From: Candidatus Woesearchaeota archaeon
GTDB lineage: Archaea; Nanoarchaeota; Nanoarchaeia; Woesearchaeales; JAGVZT01
Assembly (NCBI GenBank): GCA_017608295.1
Contig: JAFCGF010000007.1
Location: 104,960 to 168,959, forward strand
Direction: 5' to 3'
Length of the DNA: 64,000 nt
The notes under the pieces are model-generated. The model was given only the letters and a program-made list of their open reading frames with translations. It had not been told where the DNA came from and did not search any database. The translations under genes and the position numbers were made by a program. Numbering within the stretch: the stretch's first letter is position 1; every line of letters begins with the position of its first letter. Shown one piece after another: positions 50,420 through 59,860 of the stretch.

Positions 50420-51529
50420 ATGAGCATATTCTCTAAAGTATTCAAGAAAGGCGAAGAGGAGGACATCAACCTTGCACCAGGGGCTGCACAGATGGCTGCA
50501 GCAGGCAAGGCAGCTCCTGAGAAAGCTGCAGCACCGGCAGCAACAGCCAGCATGGGGGCTGAGATAACCCGCATGAAGGCACAGCTCGAGGCAGTAGGAG
50601 AGATGAGAAAGGCGATGAACGAGCGTTTCTCCCAGATCTCAACGCAGATAGGCGAGCTGCGGGGGATGGTCCTTGAATCAGGAAAAGCCATGCAAAAGGT
50701 CGAATTATCAACGACAAAAGCAGTCGGTCTTGTGGAGAGCATTGAGCCGGACAAGTTCTTTGTCATCATCCACAAGCAGAACGCGAAAATCGACGCCCTC
50801 AAGGCGAATATCGAGAGCAAGGAAGCGATGCTCCAGACCGTGATGTCCGAGCTCAAGGGCATGAGAAAGGAGATGAAGGTCTTCCGCGGGCTGGACCAGG
50901 TCATCAAGATGACTGACGAAGTGAAGGCAGAGCTCACCAATATCAGAAAAGTAAAGGCCACTGCAGAGCGGCACGCAGACAAGGTAGAAACCTTCTTCTC
51001 AGAGATTCAGAAGCAAGTGCGCTCATTCGGCGAATTCGAATCCGGCCTGAAAGAATTGAAAGATGGCCTCTCAAAGCTCACTAAATCTATTGACCAGATG
51101 AATATCCGCATCCTCAAAAAGGCAAACAAGAAGGAACTTGAAGCCCTGACAACAAATTTCAAGGAGTTCGAGGACCATACATTCAAGGTCATCGCCCTGC
51201 TCAACAAGGAGTTCACAGACGTGCGCACTGACTTTGAGCACAGGTTCAACCTCAAGTTCAAGCGTGCGGAGCGCATCAACCGCGTACTCCAGGACCTGGT
51301 CAAGCCGAGCCCGGAGTTCAAAAAGAACCTTGTAGAGATAAAATCCCTCGCAGAGCTGGAGCTCAAGCAGCAGGTCCTTATGGAGGCAAGAAAAGAAGCC
51401 AGGAAGAAGCCCGGCTTGCTTCAGAAGGTCCTAAAGCGCAAGAAGCCAGAGCTCGCAGAAGGAGAGGGAGACGCAGGAGAGGGCGAGGAGAAAAAAGAGG
51501 GAGAAGCAGAAGAGAAGAAGGAAGAGTAA
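50420..51529 (+). CDS. Cytoplasmic coiled-coil protein
   Basis: The ATG follows AAAGGAGGAGG. The 369 residues comprise a short basic/acidic start (SIFSKVFKKGEEED), an Ala/Pro-rich stretch (20-45), long heptad regions (about 45-330) and a Lys/Glu tail (GEGEEKKEGEAEEKK). There is no membrane segment. It lies 37 bases after ATPase 2 and is probably co-transcribed with it. It is the fifth large coiled coil of the window, consistent with a cytoplasmic scaffold beneath the membrane proteins; this is inferred. Confidence 0.8.
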   Translation: MSIFSKVFKKGEEEDINLAPGAAQMAAAGKAAPEKAAAPAATASMGAEITRMKAQLEAVGEMRKAMNERFSQISTQIGELRGMVLESGKAMQKVELSTTKAVGLVESIEPDKFFVIIHKQNAKIDALKANIESKEAMLQTVMSELKGMRKEMKVFRGLDQVIKMTDEVKAELTNIRKVKATAERHADKVETFFSEIQKQVRSFGEFESGLKELKDGLSKLTKSIDQMNIRILKKANKKELEALTTNFKEFEDHTFKVIALLNKEFTDVRTDFEHRFNLKFKRAERINRVLQDLVKPSPEFKKNLVEIKSLAELELKQQVLMEARKEARKKPGLLQKVLKRKKPELAEGEGDAGEGEEKKEGEAEEKKEE

Positions 51530-51594
51530 CTACACTCGTTCCCTGCCAATCCGTTCCTACTTCCCACGCCGCTAGCGCTACTTCAACTGAATCT

Positions 51595-51630
51595 CCCTCC
51601 CTCACAAGGAGGGAAGGAAAAAACAAAAAA
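51595..51630 (-). terminator. T-rich terminator behind the 2673-aa gene
   Basis: On the minus strand the stop codon is followed by GTTTTTTGTTTTTTCC, then a CCCTCC/GGAGGG hairpin (51595-51613). The T-run precedes the hairpin, as often in archaeal T-rich terminators. Confidence 0.5.
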
Positions 51631-54600
51631 CTACTTGTCCTCGCCCTGCTTGGTCCAGTAGAAGTACCCTGCGCCGGCGATAATCAACACCACCAGCAAG
51701 GTAACAAGCAGCACAACAACGACTGAGGTGCCGTCCTCATCTGGCTCAATCGGCTCAACAGGCTCGAGCGGAGCGACCACTTCACCAGTGGGGTCGTCAA
51801 TTCCGGGCTCTACAGGCTCCACAGGCTCTGTTGGTTCTTCTACAGGTGCCACAGCATCACCAGTGAGACCGATGGCGAAGTACGACATGCCAGGCGACGT
51901 CGCGTTGAAGAAATAATACGTGTCGTCGGTGTCAGTGTACACTGTCGATAGCTCCACCCACCTGTTCTTCGAGTAGCGGTACAGCCGCACATTGGCAGGC
52001 AGGCCGAGAGCGTCGAGCCAGGCTGTCTGAACCTGGAAGCGCATCTTCACAGAGGTTATCTGGTCGTCGGTTATCATGCTCTTCGTGATGTCGAAGTATC
52101 GGTACACTTCTCCACCTGGTCCGGCGATAACGTCTGCGGGCTTTCCAAGACCGAGGTTTGTCACCTTCATTTCCACATTGGAAAGGTCCTCAGTGGTCGT
52201 GAAGTAGATTTCCTTGATGCCAAACTCAGCATTGTACACCTTCATCCTCTGCTCAACCTCAGCAGCGAGGGTGCTCCATTTCTTAGAAGTGGAGTTCGAG
52301 ACAGCCGCAGGTGCGCCGCCGCCACCGGGACTACCTGGTGAAGAGTCGTCATCGTCGTCATCGTCTCCGACCACATAGCCAAAGTACACTGAGAACCCTA
52401 AGTCAGAGGGCACTCTGAACATAGTGCAGCCGAGCGTGCTGTTGTACACAGGTTCGCCGATAATCATGTTCGTCACATCAGTGCAGGCACTCGTGCTCAC
52501 CGCGCTCTCGTTTGCGCAGTAATACAAATTGGTGTGACCCCCAGGTACACATAGGTCTATATATTCAGGCAGGAGCTCATCATAGATCTCATCCCAGCGG
52601 TCGTGGTCCATACCAACATAGTTGATACCGCCAGGGGTCTGGTTGGCGAACAGCTCATCACTTTCGATGCTGGTCTTATTAGTATCTATCTGTCCCTGGA
52701 CATCAATACCGCCCATCTGCATGCTCCACGAGGCGTTGTCATTCCCTATTTTCAGGCCGAGGTTCTTCGTCTCGTTATAGGTCTTTTTCACCGCAGCAGC
52801 TCCGCCGCAGCCCTTCTGCTGGAAGCCCTGGCCGAAGTCCCACTGGATATCCACACTGCTGAGATAGCTGTCTCCACTCGGTGGAGTGAACTTCACGTCG
52901 AACACAGGCTCGCAGTTCACGCCGCAGGCAGTCATATCAATTTCAGTGGTGAAGTTGATGCATGCGCTCTCCGCGCAGGGGTTGCCGGCCCTGTCGCACA
53001 CCTTCAGCTTGAAGAAGTACGTTGTGCCATTAGTCAGGTTGTGAAGGCCGAGTGTCTGAGTATCCAGCACCCCGTCGTGGTGCATCCTATAAGCAGGCAC
53101 ATTTGCGTTTGTGACACCTACGTCATGGACAGTGGCGTTCTTGACGCTGCAACCGCTGCTCGTCCCGTAGAACGTGAGCGTGCCATTGGCTAACTCGCTT
53201 GAGGTGTAGGTCACGAATGCCGCATCCACGAACTTCTTGACTTCATAGGTGCTGATGGTCGGCATAGTGGTGTCGTCTGCATCTGCGGTGAAGTCGAAGA
53301 TGCTTCCTCCGCAATGTGGCAGGAACGCGCAATTGGGGTCTAAGCAGTCCGCAAGCCCGTCCTGATCGTCGTCGATGCCATTGTGGCAGTCCTCAAACAC
53401 ATTGCCGCCGAACTGTTTTATGAACTTGCAGTCAGGATCCTGGTCTGGAAGCAGACCGTCGCCGTCCATATCAGCAAAGCCCATGCAGTCCTCTTTCAGG
53501 AAGTCAAGCGCGCCAGGCGTATAGATGCCTGAGACGCTATCTATGGTCGTTCCGGAGGTGACGTTCATCATCACCGCAAGGATTCTCAGGTCATAGCTCA
53601 GGTCGAACATCCCCGTATCAAATAGGGTTCCCTTGTCTATCATCACCATAGGTCCGCTCTTGGAGCAGATAATACTGGCAAGAGTGCTTGCCTGGATACT
53701 GCTGCTCTCCCATGAGCCAGTCACGCACTTATAAGGCGTGACCTTTGTCTTCTCTGCCATTGTTGACGACAGGACAATCTTGAGATCGTAGCCAACCTGT
53801 GTCGAGCCGGCGCTACATCCTCCTGAGTTGATGCCATCGCTATCAATGTAGAAGGCAAGTTTAAGGGGCTGCTCGCCGCTTCCCTCAGTCATGCTCACCT
53901 CATCCATAAACATCGTTGACATGTTCATAATCCACTGACCGTTGCATACTGCAGCGTCATTCAGGCTCTCAACAGCGACACCGATGCCAAGCATATCAAA
54001 ATCATCCTTGACGCCCATGACGCAGATGTCCTGATAGCCAGCATTATCTCCTTCAGGGCACTGGTCGAAGCCAATGTCTGTCGGCGGGGTATCCATCTTC
54101 ATCCCCATCATGCCAGCGGATTTCGGGTCGCACCAGCCGCTGAACTCCTGACAGCCATCCATGGCAGTGCACGCCTGTCCAGTTCCTGGATCCTGTCCAC
54201 CCATTTCCCACATAGTTGCGTTGTACATGCACACAGGCATACACTCGCCGCCCATCGGGCTACCGTCCTTAGATATCCATATGCAACCGCTCGCGTTTGC
54301 TGCAGCACAGCTATCGTTCGCAACAGCGGCCGCAACAGCGTGATTAGTCCCATTATAAACCTCGTCAAAAGCCTTCCATGCAATCTCAAAGCAGGCAAAT
54401 GCCTTGTTCTCACAGACGCCGCCACCCATGAAGGGGTCTTCCATCCAGTAGCAGTCCGAATCAGCGTTGCATTCACCCTCCTCCCAGTAGGTGTCCATGC
54501 AGTTAGTGGGCGCGAATACGCCGCCGTCCGCTGGCTCGCAGTTGCTGCCAGCCCCCATCATGAAGTCTGGCTCGTGCCACAGGCATGCGGGCTGGTCTTG

Positions 54601-57600
54601 GCAGCCAGATTGGTTATTATCATAGCTAAAGCAGTCCTCGCCCCGGGTCATGTCCGGCTCACAGAATCCGGCGAGCCAGTCACACTTGATGTTGGCTGCG
54701 CACGAGGTGTTGTCAAGAACGAAGCACTTGGGTTCGCACCATCCGCCGTTCGGCGCGTACTGGTCCTGCTTCCATGCGCAGTACTGCAAGTTAGTAGTGG
54801 ACTCGCACTGTGACTGGCTCGTGATGCTCCAATCATGGCAAAGAGCGAACATCTTATACTCGCAGAATCCTCCCTTGGGATTGTTGTAATCCGTAATCCA
54901 TGTGCAGTCTCCAACACAGCCGGCCTGCGCCTTTCCGAAGCAGGCATCAGCCATTGACTTGTTGATATCGCAAAAGCCGCCGGTAGATTTGTATCTGCAT
55001 CCATCCTGGGCATCACAGGCAGTTGCGTCATTATCTAACTGCCAGCAGCTCTCAGCAGGATGGCCGCACCATGACGCGCCCCAGGGATCCTGTATCCACG
55101 TGCAGTTGATGGGTGTGCTATCAGTGAGGTTTCCCCAGCCAGGTATGCAGGTGCTCTCGTTAAGGAATTTCCAGCACTCGTGCATCCCCTCTCCTTCAGC
55201 GCACTCCGGCATGAAGAAGCAATCAGGGTCATTGCAGTCGATCTCACCGTCGTTATCATCGTCCTTCTCGTTGAAGCAGATCTCGTTGTCGAAGTTCACA
55301 GGCTCGCAGAAGCTCTCCTGGTCATCCCAGTTGCACGCGCCTGCACTTTGCAGCCCGTAGCCCTCACATTCTGCCTCTGTACAGGCGAAGCATGACTGAG
55401 AGCAGGTTTTCCCGCTCTGTCCCATGCACTTACCCTGACTCAGGTTGGCAAGGTCTTGCGCCCACTTACACGCCGCCTGGCTCTGGAGACAGGCCATTTT
55501 GGTCTCTGGATCCTTGGTCTGTAGGTCATCGACAATGTCATTGCAGGCAGTGCAGGACTTGTCGCACCCTCCGCCTGTCTGCGTTGCCGTTGCGAAGTCA
55601 CAGGTTCCGAAACCGTTCGCCGCATTGGTGTTCACAGTGAACTCACAATTTGCCTTGCTGTCCTCGCAGGCACCCTCCGCAGTGACAGAGTCCGGCCAGG
55701 AAGCAGTGCCGTTGTAGTCGCAGGCCCAGCAGGATTTCATACAGTTGCTCTTTGATTTCCCTGCCTGGCACCAGCACTCGCTCCTCAGCACATCGTCATC
55801 AACGACAGCAGTACCATTATCATCGCAGTAATTCTCGCAGAGCCACTCTCCGCCAGCCTGCTCGCACATGTTCTTTGTCTTTATATCAAAGAAGTCTCCT
55901 CCTGTGCCGACCACATCGTCGAACTTGAATGTGCAGTGTTCACCGTCCCAAGTGCAGGGCATGAACCACGGGCTTCCCATAATCTGATTGCACACGTCCT
56001 CGTTTGTATAGGACTTCCAGTCCTCGCAGAACATCCCGCCTTCAGGGGGCTCCTTCATGTTGTCGTGGCAGGACTTATCAGCATAGTCTGTCGTGCAATT
56101 ATTATCTCTCCACTTACAGCAATTTGAAAGGGCTGTGATTTCCGTGCAGAGGTTACGGTTTGTGATATTCTCGCACTGCACTGGCTCACCAGTGTTAGCT
56201 CCCTTGTTATCACACGAGTTTGTGGCATTATCATATTCGCAGATGCTCACATCATAGTGGCACGCAGTCCAGTTAGTATCAAAGAGCCAGCATTCTGGGT
56301 TGAAAGCTTCCATCTCCTCGGCAAAGCCCTGGCCGCCGAAGTCTGTCGGAGCCTTACACTCGTTGGTTTGCCAGTCCCAGAAGCAGTAGAACGTATCCAT
56401 ACAACCCTTTTCATTATTAGTATACTGGTCGCAGGTGCCTGCGTTAGGCTCGCACCACCTATCATCCTGGAAGGTACAATTAAGCTCATGGACTGTCCAG
56501 GCAATTCCCGAGTTATTGCAATTTGCCTCGTTGCCGTCAAAGGCCCAGCAGGCAGCTTCCTCACACACGTTCCAGTTGTTGTTCCAGAGACAGCTCAAGC
56601 CTAAAGTGTTGGACGTGCCGTTGCAGTCCGTCTCGTTGAACATATTCCAGCAACGTACTTCCTCGCACCAGCCCCACTCGTCCTGCTGCCAGCGGCAGCT
56701 GGCGTTGCCTTCACAGCCGCCTTGGTCTTTATCCCAGCAGCCCTTCTCATAGCAATAGTCCCAGTCGGAGTTCCAGTCGCACTTGCTGTTCGCTGTGCAT
56801 AGACCTTCCTCATAAATATCCCAGCAACCTTCCTCATAGCACCAGCCAAAGCCGGTGTTCCAGTTACAGTTAGTGCCTCCTGCGCAGTTAGTATCATTCT
56901 GGTAGGCCCAACAGCCCTGCTCGATGCAGTTGCCCCACTGGGAGTCCCACTGGCAATTCAGGGATGAGTTCTCCGTGGCGTTGGCGCAGTCATCCGTATT
57001 ATAAAAATCCCAACAGCCGCCCTGCTGACACCATCCTGCGGTATTGCTGGTATCCCAGAAGCAATTGCTATTTTCCGTGCAATTGCCCGCATCATAATTA
57101 TTCCAGCAGCCTGCCTCAAAACAGTAACCATTTTCGTCCCCCTCCCAATCACACTTTGTATTGTTCTGGCAGCTACTGTTTTCAGAGTAATCCCAACAGC
57201 CCTTCTCATAACAGTAATCATACGTGGAGTCCCAGGCGCATGCATCACTATCTGTACAATCACCCTCTGTGTTGTAGTTCCAGCAGCCGAGAGAGAAGCA
57301 CCAGCCCTGGTTTTCCCACTCGCAGTTGCTCTGCGCATTGCAGCTCGCGCTGTCTCCTTTGGACCAGCAACCCTCTTCATAACAGTACTGACCGTTCGTG
57401 TCCCACACACAGTTACTCGAGTTGTGGGCACCACATTGAGCACTAGTCATCCAGTTCCAGCAGCCCTCCTCATAGCAGTAGCCGTCAGTCACGTTACCGC
57501 CCCACTTACAGTCGCGGTATGCATTCAGGGTACAAGTAGACTGGTTGTAGTCCCAGCAACCCTCCTCATAGCAGTAGTTAGAGGTACCGTCCCATATGCA

Positions 57601-59652
57601 GCCGGCAGTGCCAGTGCAATTGGCCTCGTTATAATAATCCCAGCAGCCAGTGTCCTTGCACCAGCCGCTGCTCTCCCAACCGCACAGCTCTCCTGCGGTG
57701 CAGTCTGATGAGCCGCAGCATTCGGTCTGTGTGTTGTAGCTCCAGCAGCCCTTCTCGTTGCAGTTTCCTTCCCAGGTACACCCGCCGCTGAGGCAGGCAC
57801 CTTCAGTGTTGTGATTCCAGCATTCAAGTGAGTAGTCCCCGTAACAGGAACCGGTCCAGTTGCAGTCAGAGTCTGCCATGCAGTCTCCCTCAGTATTCCA
57901 GTTCCAGCAGTTCTGCTCCTTACATTCAGACTGGGAGTTCCAGGAACAGCCCAGTGCAGTTCCCACTGCATCACTGCAGTTGCCCTGGTTATTGAGATTC
58001 CAGCAGCCCAGCTCCATGCAGGACCAACCGTCCCAGAAGCAGTTCAGCACTCCGCTGCTACTGGTTATATTATAGGCATTGCACTGGCCCTCTGTAGCGA
58101 AGGTTCCACAGCTTTTCTGCTCGCAGTAGCTGTACTGCTCATTCCAGGTACAGCCATCTACATTGTCACAGGTACTCTTTAGCTTGTAGTTCCAGCAGCC
58201 TGTGTCCTCGCACCAGCCACCACCCTCCCAAGTACAGCCAGCAGTGGTACAATCTCCTTCCAGAGTGTTCTCCCAGCAGCCCTCTTCAGAGCACTGGCCA
58301 GTGTCTATCCAGTCGCAGTCGCCCGTGCAGTTTCCTGCGTTCTCATTATCCCAACAGCCTTTCTCGTAGCAATATGAACCTGAATCATCCCATGCACAGG
58401 TGCTATTGTAAAGGTAGCAGGTATCAACATCAGAATAATCCCAGCAGCCAATCTCATAGCACCAGCCATAATTTCCGTTGGTGTCCTCCTCCCAGTCGCA
58501 GCCGCTCGCTAGCTGGCAGGATGCATTACTCTCATGATTCCAGCAGCCGCTGTCTTCGCACCAGCCATTATCGCTCTTCCAGTTGCAGCCATTGTCAGGG
58601 GTACAGTCAGCCTCCTCATAAGACCAGCATCCTTCTTCATAGCACTCGTTATATTGAGAGTCCCAGTAGCAGCTACTGGTGGCTTCGCAGGCACTTTGAT
58701 TGTAGTCCCAGCAGCCCTGCATCATGCAGGAGCCCCAGCCACAGCCAGCGTTTGTGCAGTCATCTGAGTTAGCATGCTGCCCGCAATCAGAGTCACTCGG
58801 GTCGTTAGGGTGGCATTCCAGGCTCCATGAACAGCTCAGATCATAATCATTAGCCGCAGCAACCGTACATTCAGTTTCATTATCATCAAAAGCCCAGCAG
58901 TCTGCCATCATGCAGTTACTCATACCTTCGTCCCAGACGCAGCCGTTGTCCTCGCAAACTGTCTCACCAGAACTGCTATACTCAAAGCATCCGCCAGTCT
59001 CCATGCACCAGCTGCCCCATTCGTCTGACATCCACTGGCAGCCAATACCCCCATTACAATCATCCTCATTCATGTGGTTCCAGCAGCCAGCCATCTCACA
59101 CCAGGCGTCGGACTTCCAGTTGCACCCTCCTGTTGTACATGAGGCATTGTCATGGTGCTCCCAGCAGCCGGATGCCTCCATGCAGGACCAGCCATCCCAG
59201 GTGCAGGCGTTAGCCTCACAATTATATTGGTCATTAAAAGACCAGCAGTCAATCTGCCCGCAGTAGGCACTGCCATCCCAGGTGCAGCCGGCACCAGTAC
59301 AGGCACTGCTATCATGATAGTTCCAGCAGCCTGCCGCGTCCTCGCACCATCCAGAGCCGGCACCGCCTGCAGTCTCCCAAGTACAGGCAATTCCCAAGTC
59401 AGTAGCGTTTCCTGCGCATGATCCCGCATCCCAGAAGTCCCAACAGCCGAGAGGCTGGCAGAATTGCCCCCACATATCCCAGCGGCAGCCAGGCGTAGCG
59501 ATACATTCATCCTGAGTGACATTAAGGTAGCAGGTGGAAGTGCTCATCACTCCACCGCCTCCGCCGCCACTACTAGACTGTGCCACAGCAGATGTGGCGA
59601 GTAGGGCAATAGACATCACAAAAACAACCAGCATCATATACTTTTTTTCCAT
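51631..59652 (-). CDS. Giant secreted Cys/Trp-repeat surface protein
   Basis: The 2673-residue product has a signal peptide (ending LLATSAVAQSS). About 34 contiguous units follow, each of 25-35 residues with the plan C-W-x-x-C-x-x-x-C-x-W-x-C (for example CWNYHDSSACTGAGCTW then a third Cys). More divergent Cys-rich units come next. DxDxDG-type calcium-like motifs (DDDNDGEIDCNDPDC; DDDQDGLADCLDPNC) are present, then a fibronectin-like domain and an adhesin-like domain. A Pro/Glu stalk (VEPVEPGIDD) and a C-terminal membrane helix (about 2645-2668) end the protein. Hundreds of disulfides are possible. It is probably a rigid extracellular fibre. It is monocistronic. Confidence 0.88.
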   Translation of the reverse strand: MEKKYMMLVVFVMSIALLATSAVAQSSSGGGGGGVMSTSTCYLNVTQDECIATPGCRWDMWGQFCQPLGCWDFWDAGSCAGNATDLGIACTWETAGGAGSGWCEDAAGCWNYHDSSACTGAGCTWDGSAYCGQIDCWSFNDQYNCEANACTWDGWSCMEASGCWEHHDNASCTTGGCNWKSDAWCEMAGCWNHMNEDDCNGGIGCQWMSDEWGSWCMETGGCFEYSSSGETVCEDNGCVWDEGMSNCMMADCWAFDDNETECTVAAANDYDLSCSWSLECHPNDPSDSDCGQHANSDDCTNAGCGWGSCMMQGCWDYNQSACEATSSCYWDSQYNECYEEGCWSYEEADCTPDNGCNWKSDNGWCEDSGCWNHESNASCQLASGCDWEEDTNGNYGWCYEIGCWDYSDVDTCYLYNSTCAWDDSGSYCYEKGCWDNENAGNCTGDCDWIDTGQCSEEGCWENTLEGDCTTAGCTWEGGGWCEDTGCWNYKLKSTCDNVDGCTWNEQYSYCEQKSCGTFATEGQCNAYNITSSSGVLNCFWDGWSCMELGCWNLNNQGNCSDAVGTALGCSWNSQSECKEQNCWNWNTEGDCMADSDCNWTGSCYGDYSLECWNHNTEGACLSGGCTWEGNCNEKGCWSYNTQTECCGSSDCTAGELCGWESSGWCKDTGCWDYYNEANCTGTAGCIWDGTSNYCYEEGCWDYNQSTCTLNAYRDCKWGGNVTDGYCYEEGCWNWMTSAQCGAHNSSNCVWDTNGQYCYEEGCWSKGDSASCNAQSNCEWENQGWCFSLGCWNYNTEGDCTDSDACAWDSTYDYCYEKGCWDYSENSSCQNNTKCDWEGDENGYCFEAGCWNNYDAGNCTENSNCFWDTSNTAGWCQQGGCWDFYNTDDCANATENSSLNCQWDSQWGNCIEQGCWAYQNDTNCAGGTNCNWNTGFGWCYEEGCWDIYEEGLCTANSKCDWNSDWDYCYEKGCWDKDQGGCEGNASCRWQQDEWGWCEEVRCWNMFNETDCNGTSNTLGLSCLWNNNWNVCEEAACWAFDGNEANCNNSGIAWTVHELNCTFQDDRWCEPNAGTCDQYTNNEKGCMDTFYCFWDWQTNECKAPTDFGGQGFAEEMEAFNPECWLFDTNWTACHYDVSICEYDNATNSCDNKGANTGEPVQCENITNRNLCTEITALSNCCKWRDNNCTTDYADKSCHDNMKEPPEGGMFCEDWKSYTNEDVCNQIMGSPWFMPCTWDGEHCTFKFDDVVGTGGDFFDIKTKNMCEQAGGEWLCENYCDDNGTAVVDDDVLRSECWCQAGKSKSNCMKSCWACDYNGTASWPDSVTAEGACEDSKANCEFTVNTNAANGFGTCDFATATQTGGGCDKSCTACNDIVDDLQTKDPETKMACLQSQAACKWAQDLANLSQGKCMGQSGKTCSQSCFACTEAECEGYGLQSAGACNWDDQESFCEPVNFDNEICFNEKDDDNDGEIDCNDPDCFFMPECAEGEGMHECWKFLNESTCIPGWGNLTDSTPINCTWIQDPWGASWCGHPAESCWQLDNDATACDAQDGCRYKSTGGFCDINKSMADACFGKAQAGCVGDCTWITDYNNPKGGFCEYKMFALCHDWSITSQSQCESTTNLQYCAWKQDQYAPNGGWCEPKCFVLDNTSCAANIKCDWLAGFCEPDMTRGEDCFSYDNNQSGCQDQPACLWHEPDFMMGAGSNCEPADGGVFAPTNCMDTYWEEGECNADSDCYWMEDPFMGGGVCENKAFACFEIAWKAFDEVYNGTNHAVAAAVANDSCAAANASGCIWISKDGSPMGGECMPVCMYNATMWEMGGQDPGTGQACTAMDGCQEFSGWCDPKSAGMMGMKMDTPPTDIGFDQCPEGDNAGYQDICVMGVKDDFDMLGIGVAVESLNDAAVCNGQWIMNMSTMFMDEVSMTEGSGEQPLKLAFYIDSDGINSGGCSAGSTQVGYDLKIVLSSTMAEKTKVTPYKCVTGSWESSSIQASTLASIICSKSGPMVMIDKGTLFDTGMFDLSYDLRILAVMMNVTSGTTIDSVSGIYTPGALDFLKEDCMGFADMDGDGLLPDQDPDCKFIKQFGGNVFEDCHNGIDDDQDGLADCLDPNCAFLPHCGGSIFDFTADADDTTMPTISTYEVKKFVDAAFVTYTSSELANGTLTFYGTSSGCSVKNATVHDVGVTNANVPAYRMHHDGVLDTQTLGLHNLTNGTTYFFKLKVCDRAGNPCAESACINFTTEIDMTACGVNCEPVFDVKFTPPSGDSYLSSVDIQWDFGQGFQQKGCGGAAAVKKTYNETKNLGLKIGNDNASWSMQMGGIDVQGQIDTNKTSIESDELFANQTPGGINYVGMDHDRWDEIYDELLPEYIDLCVPGGHTNLYYCANESAVSTSACTDVTNMIIGEPVYNSTLGCTMFRVPSDLGFSVYFGYVVGDDDDDDDSSPGSPGGGGAPAAVSNSTSKKWSTLAAEVEQRMKVYNAEFGIKEIYFTTTEDLSNVEMKVTNLGLGKPADVIAGPGGEVYRYFDITKSMITDDQITSVKMRFQVQTAWLDALGLPANVRLYRYSKNRWVELSTVYTDTDDTYYFFNATSPGMSYFAIGLTGDAVAPVEEPTEPVEPVEPGIDDPTGEVVAPLEPVEPIEPDEDGTSVVVVLLVTLLVVLIIAGAGYFYWTKQGEDK
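56100..59560 (-). repeat. About 34 Cys/Trp units
   Basis: Almost every unit starts Cys-Trp and ends Cys-x-Glu/Tyr-x-Gly before the next Cys-Trp. Unit sequences diverge strongly (no long identical DNA blocks), indicating old repeats under selection for Cys and Trp. Confidence 0.85.
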
Positions 59653-59785
59653 TTTTTAGACATTCCTCATTTGTTCAAGATAGTTTAGAGTGTATTGTTG
59701 AAAGCTCATCCTAATAGGAGATAGTAAGAATTCTCTAAGGGGGCCAATCATACACTGCATCTAGCCGTTTCCAGCACCCTTACAA

Positions 59786-59797
59786 GTATATATTAAT
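59786..59797 (-). promoter_or_regulatory. TATA box for the 59652 giant
   Basis: Minus-strand TTAATATATACT lies about 135 bases before the ATG, giving a leader of about 110 bases. No gene is seen in 59653-59860. Confidence 0.5.
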
Positions 59798-59860
59798 TAC
59801 GATAACAATAGTTAATATTCTCGACAATAAAATCACATAACATCATACCTTTTTCAGGGT

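Noticed and set aside
56100..59560. Repeat array as satellite DNA or CRISPR
   Set aside because: The frame stays open and Cys/Trp positions are conserved while DNA diverges, so it is coding repeats.
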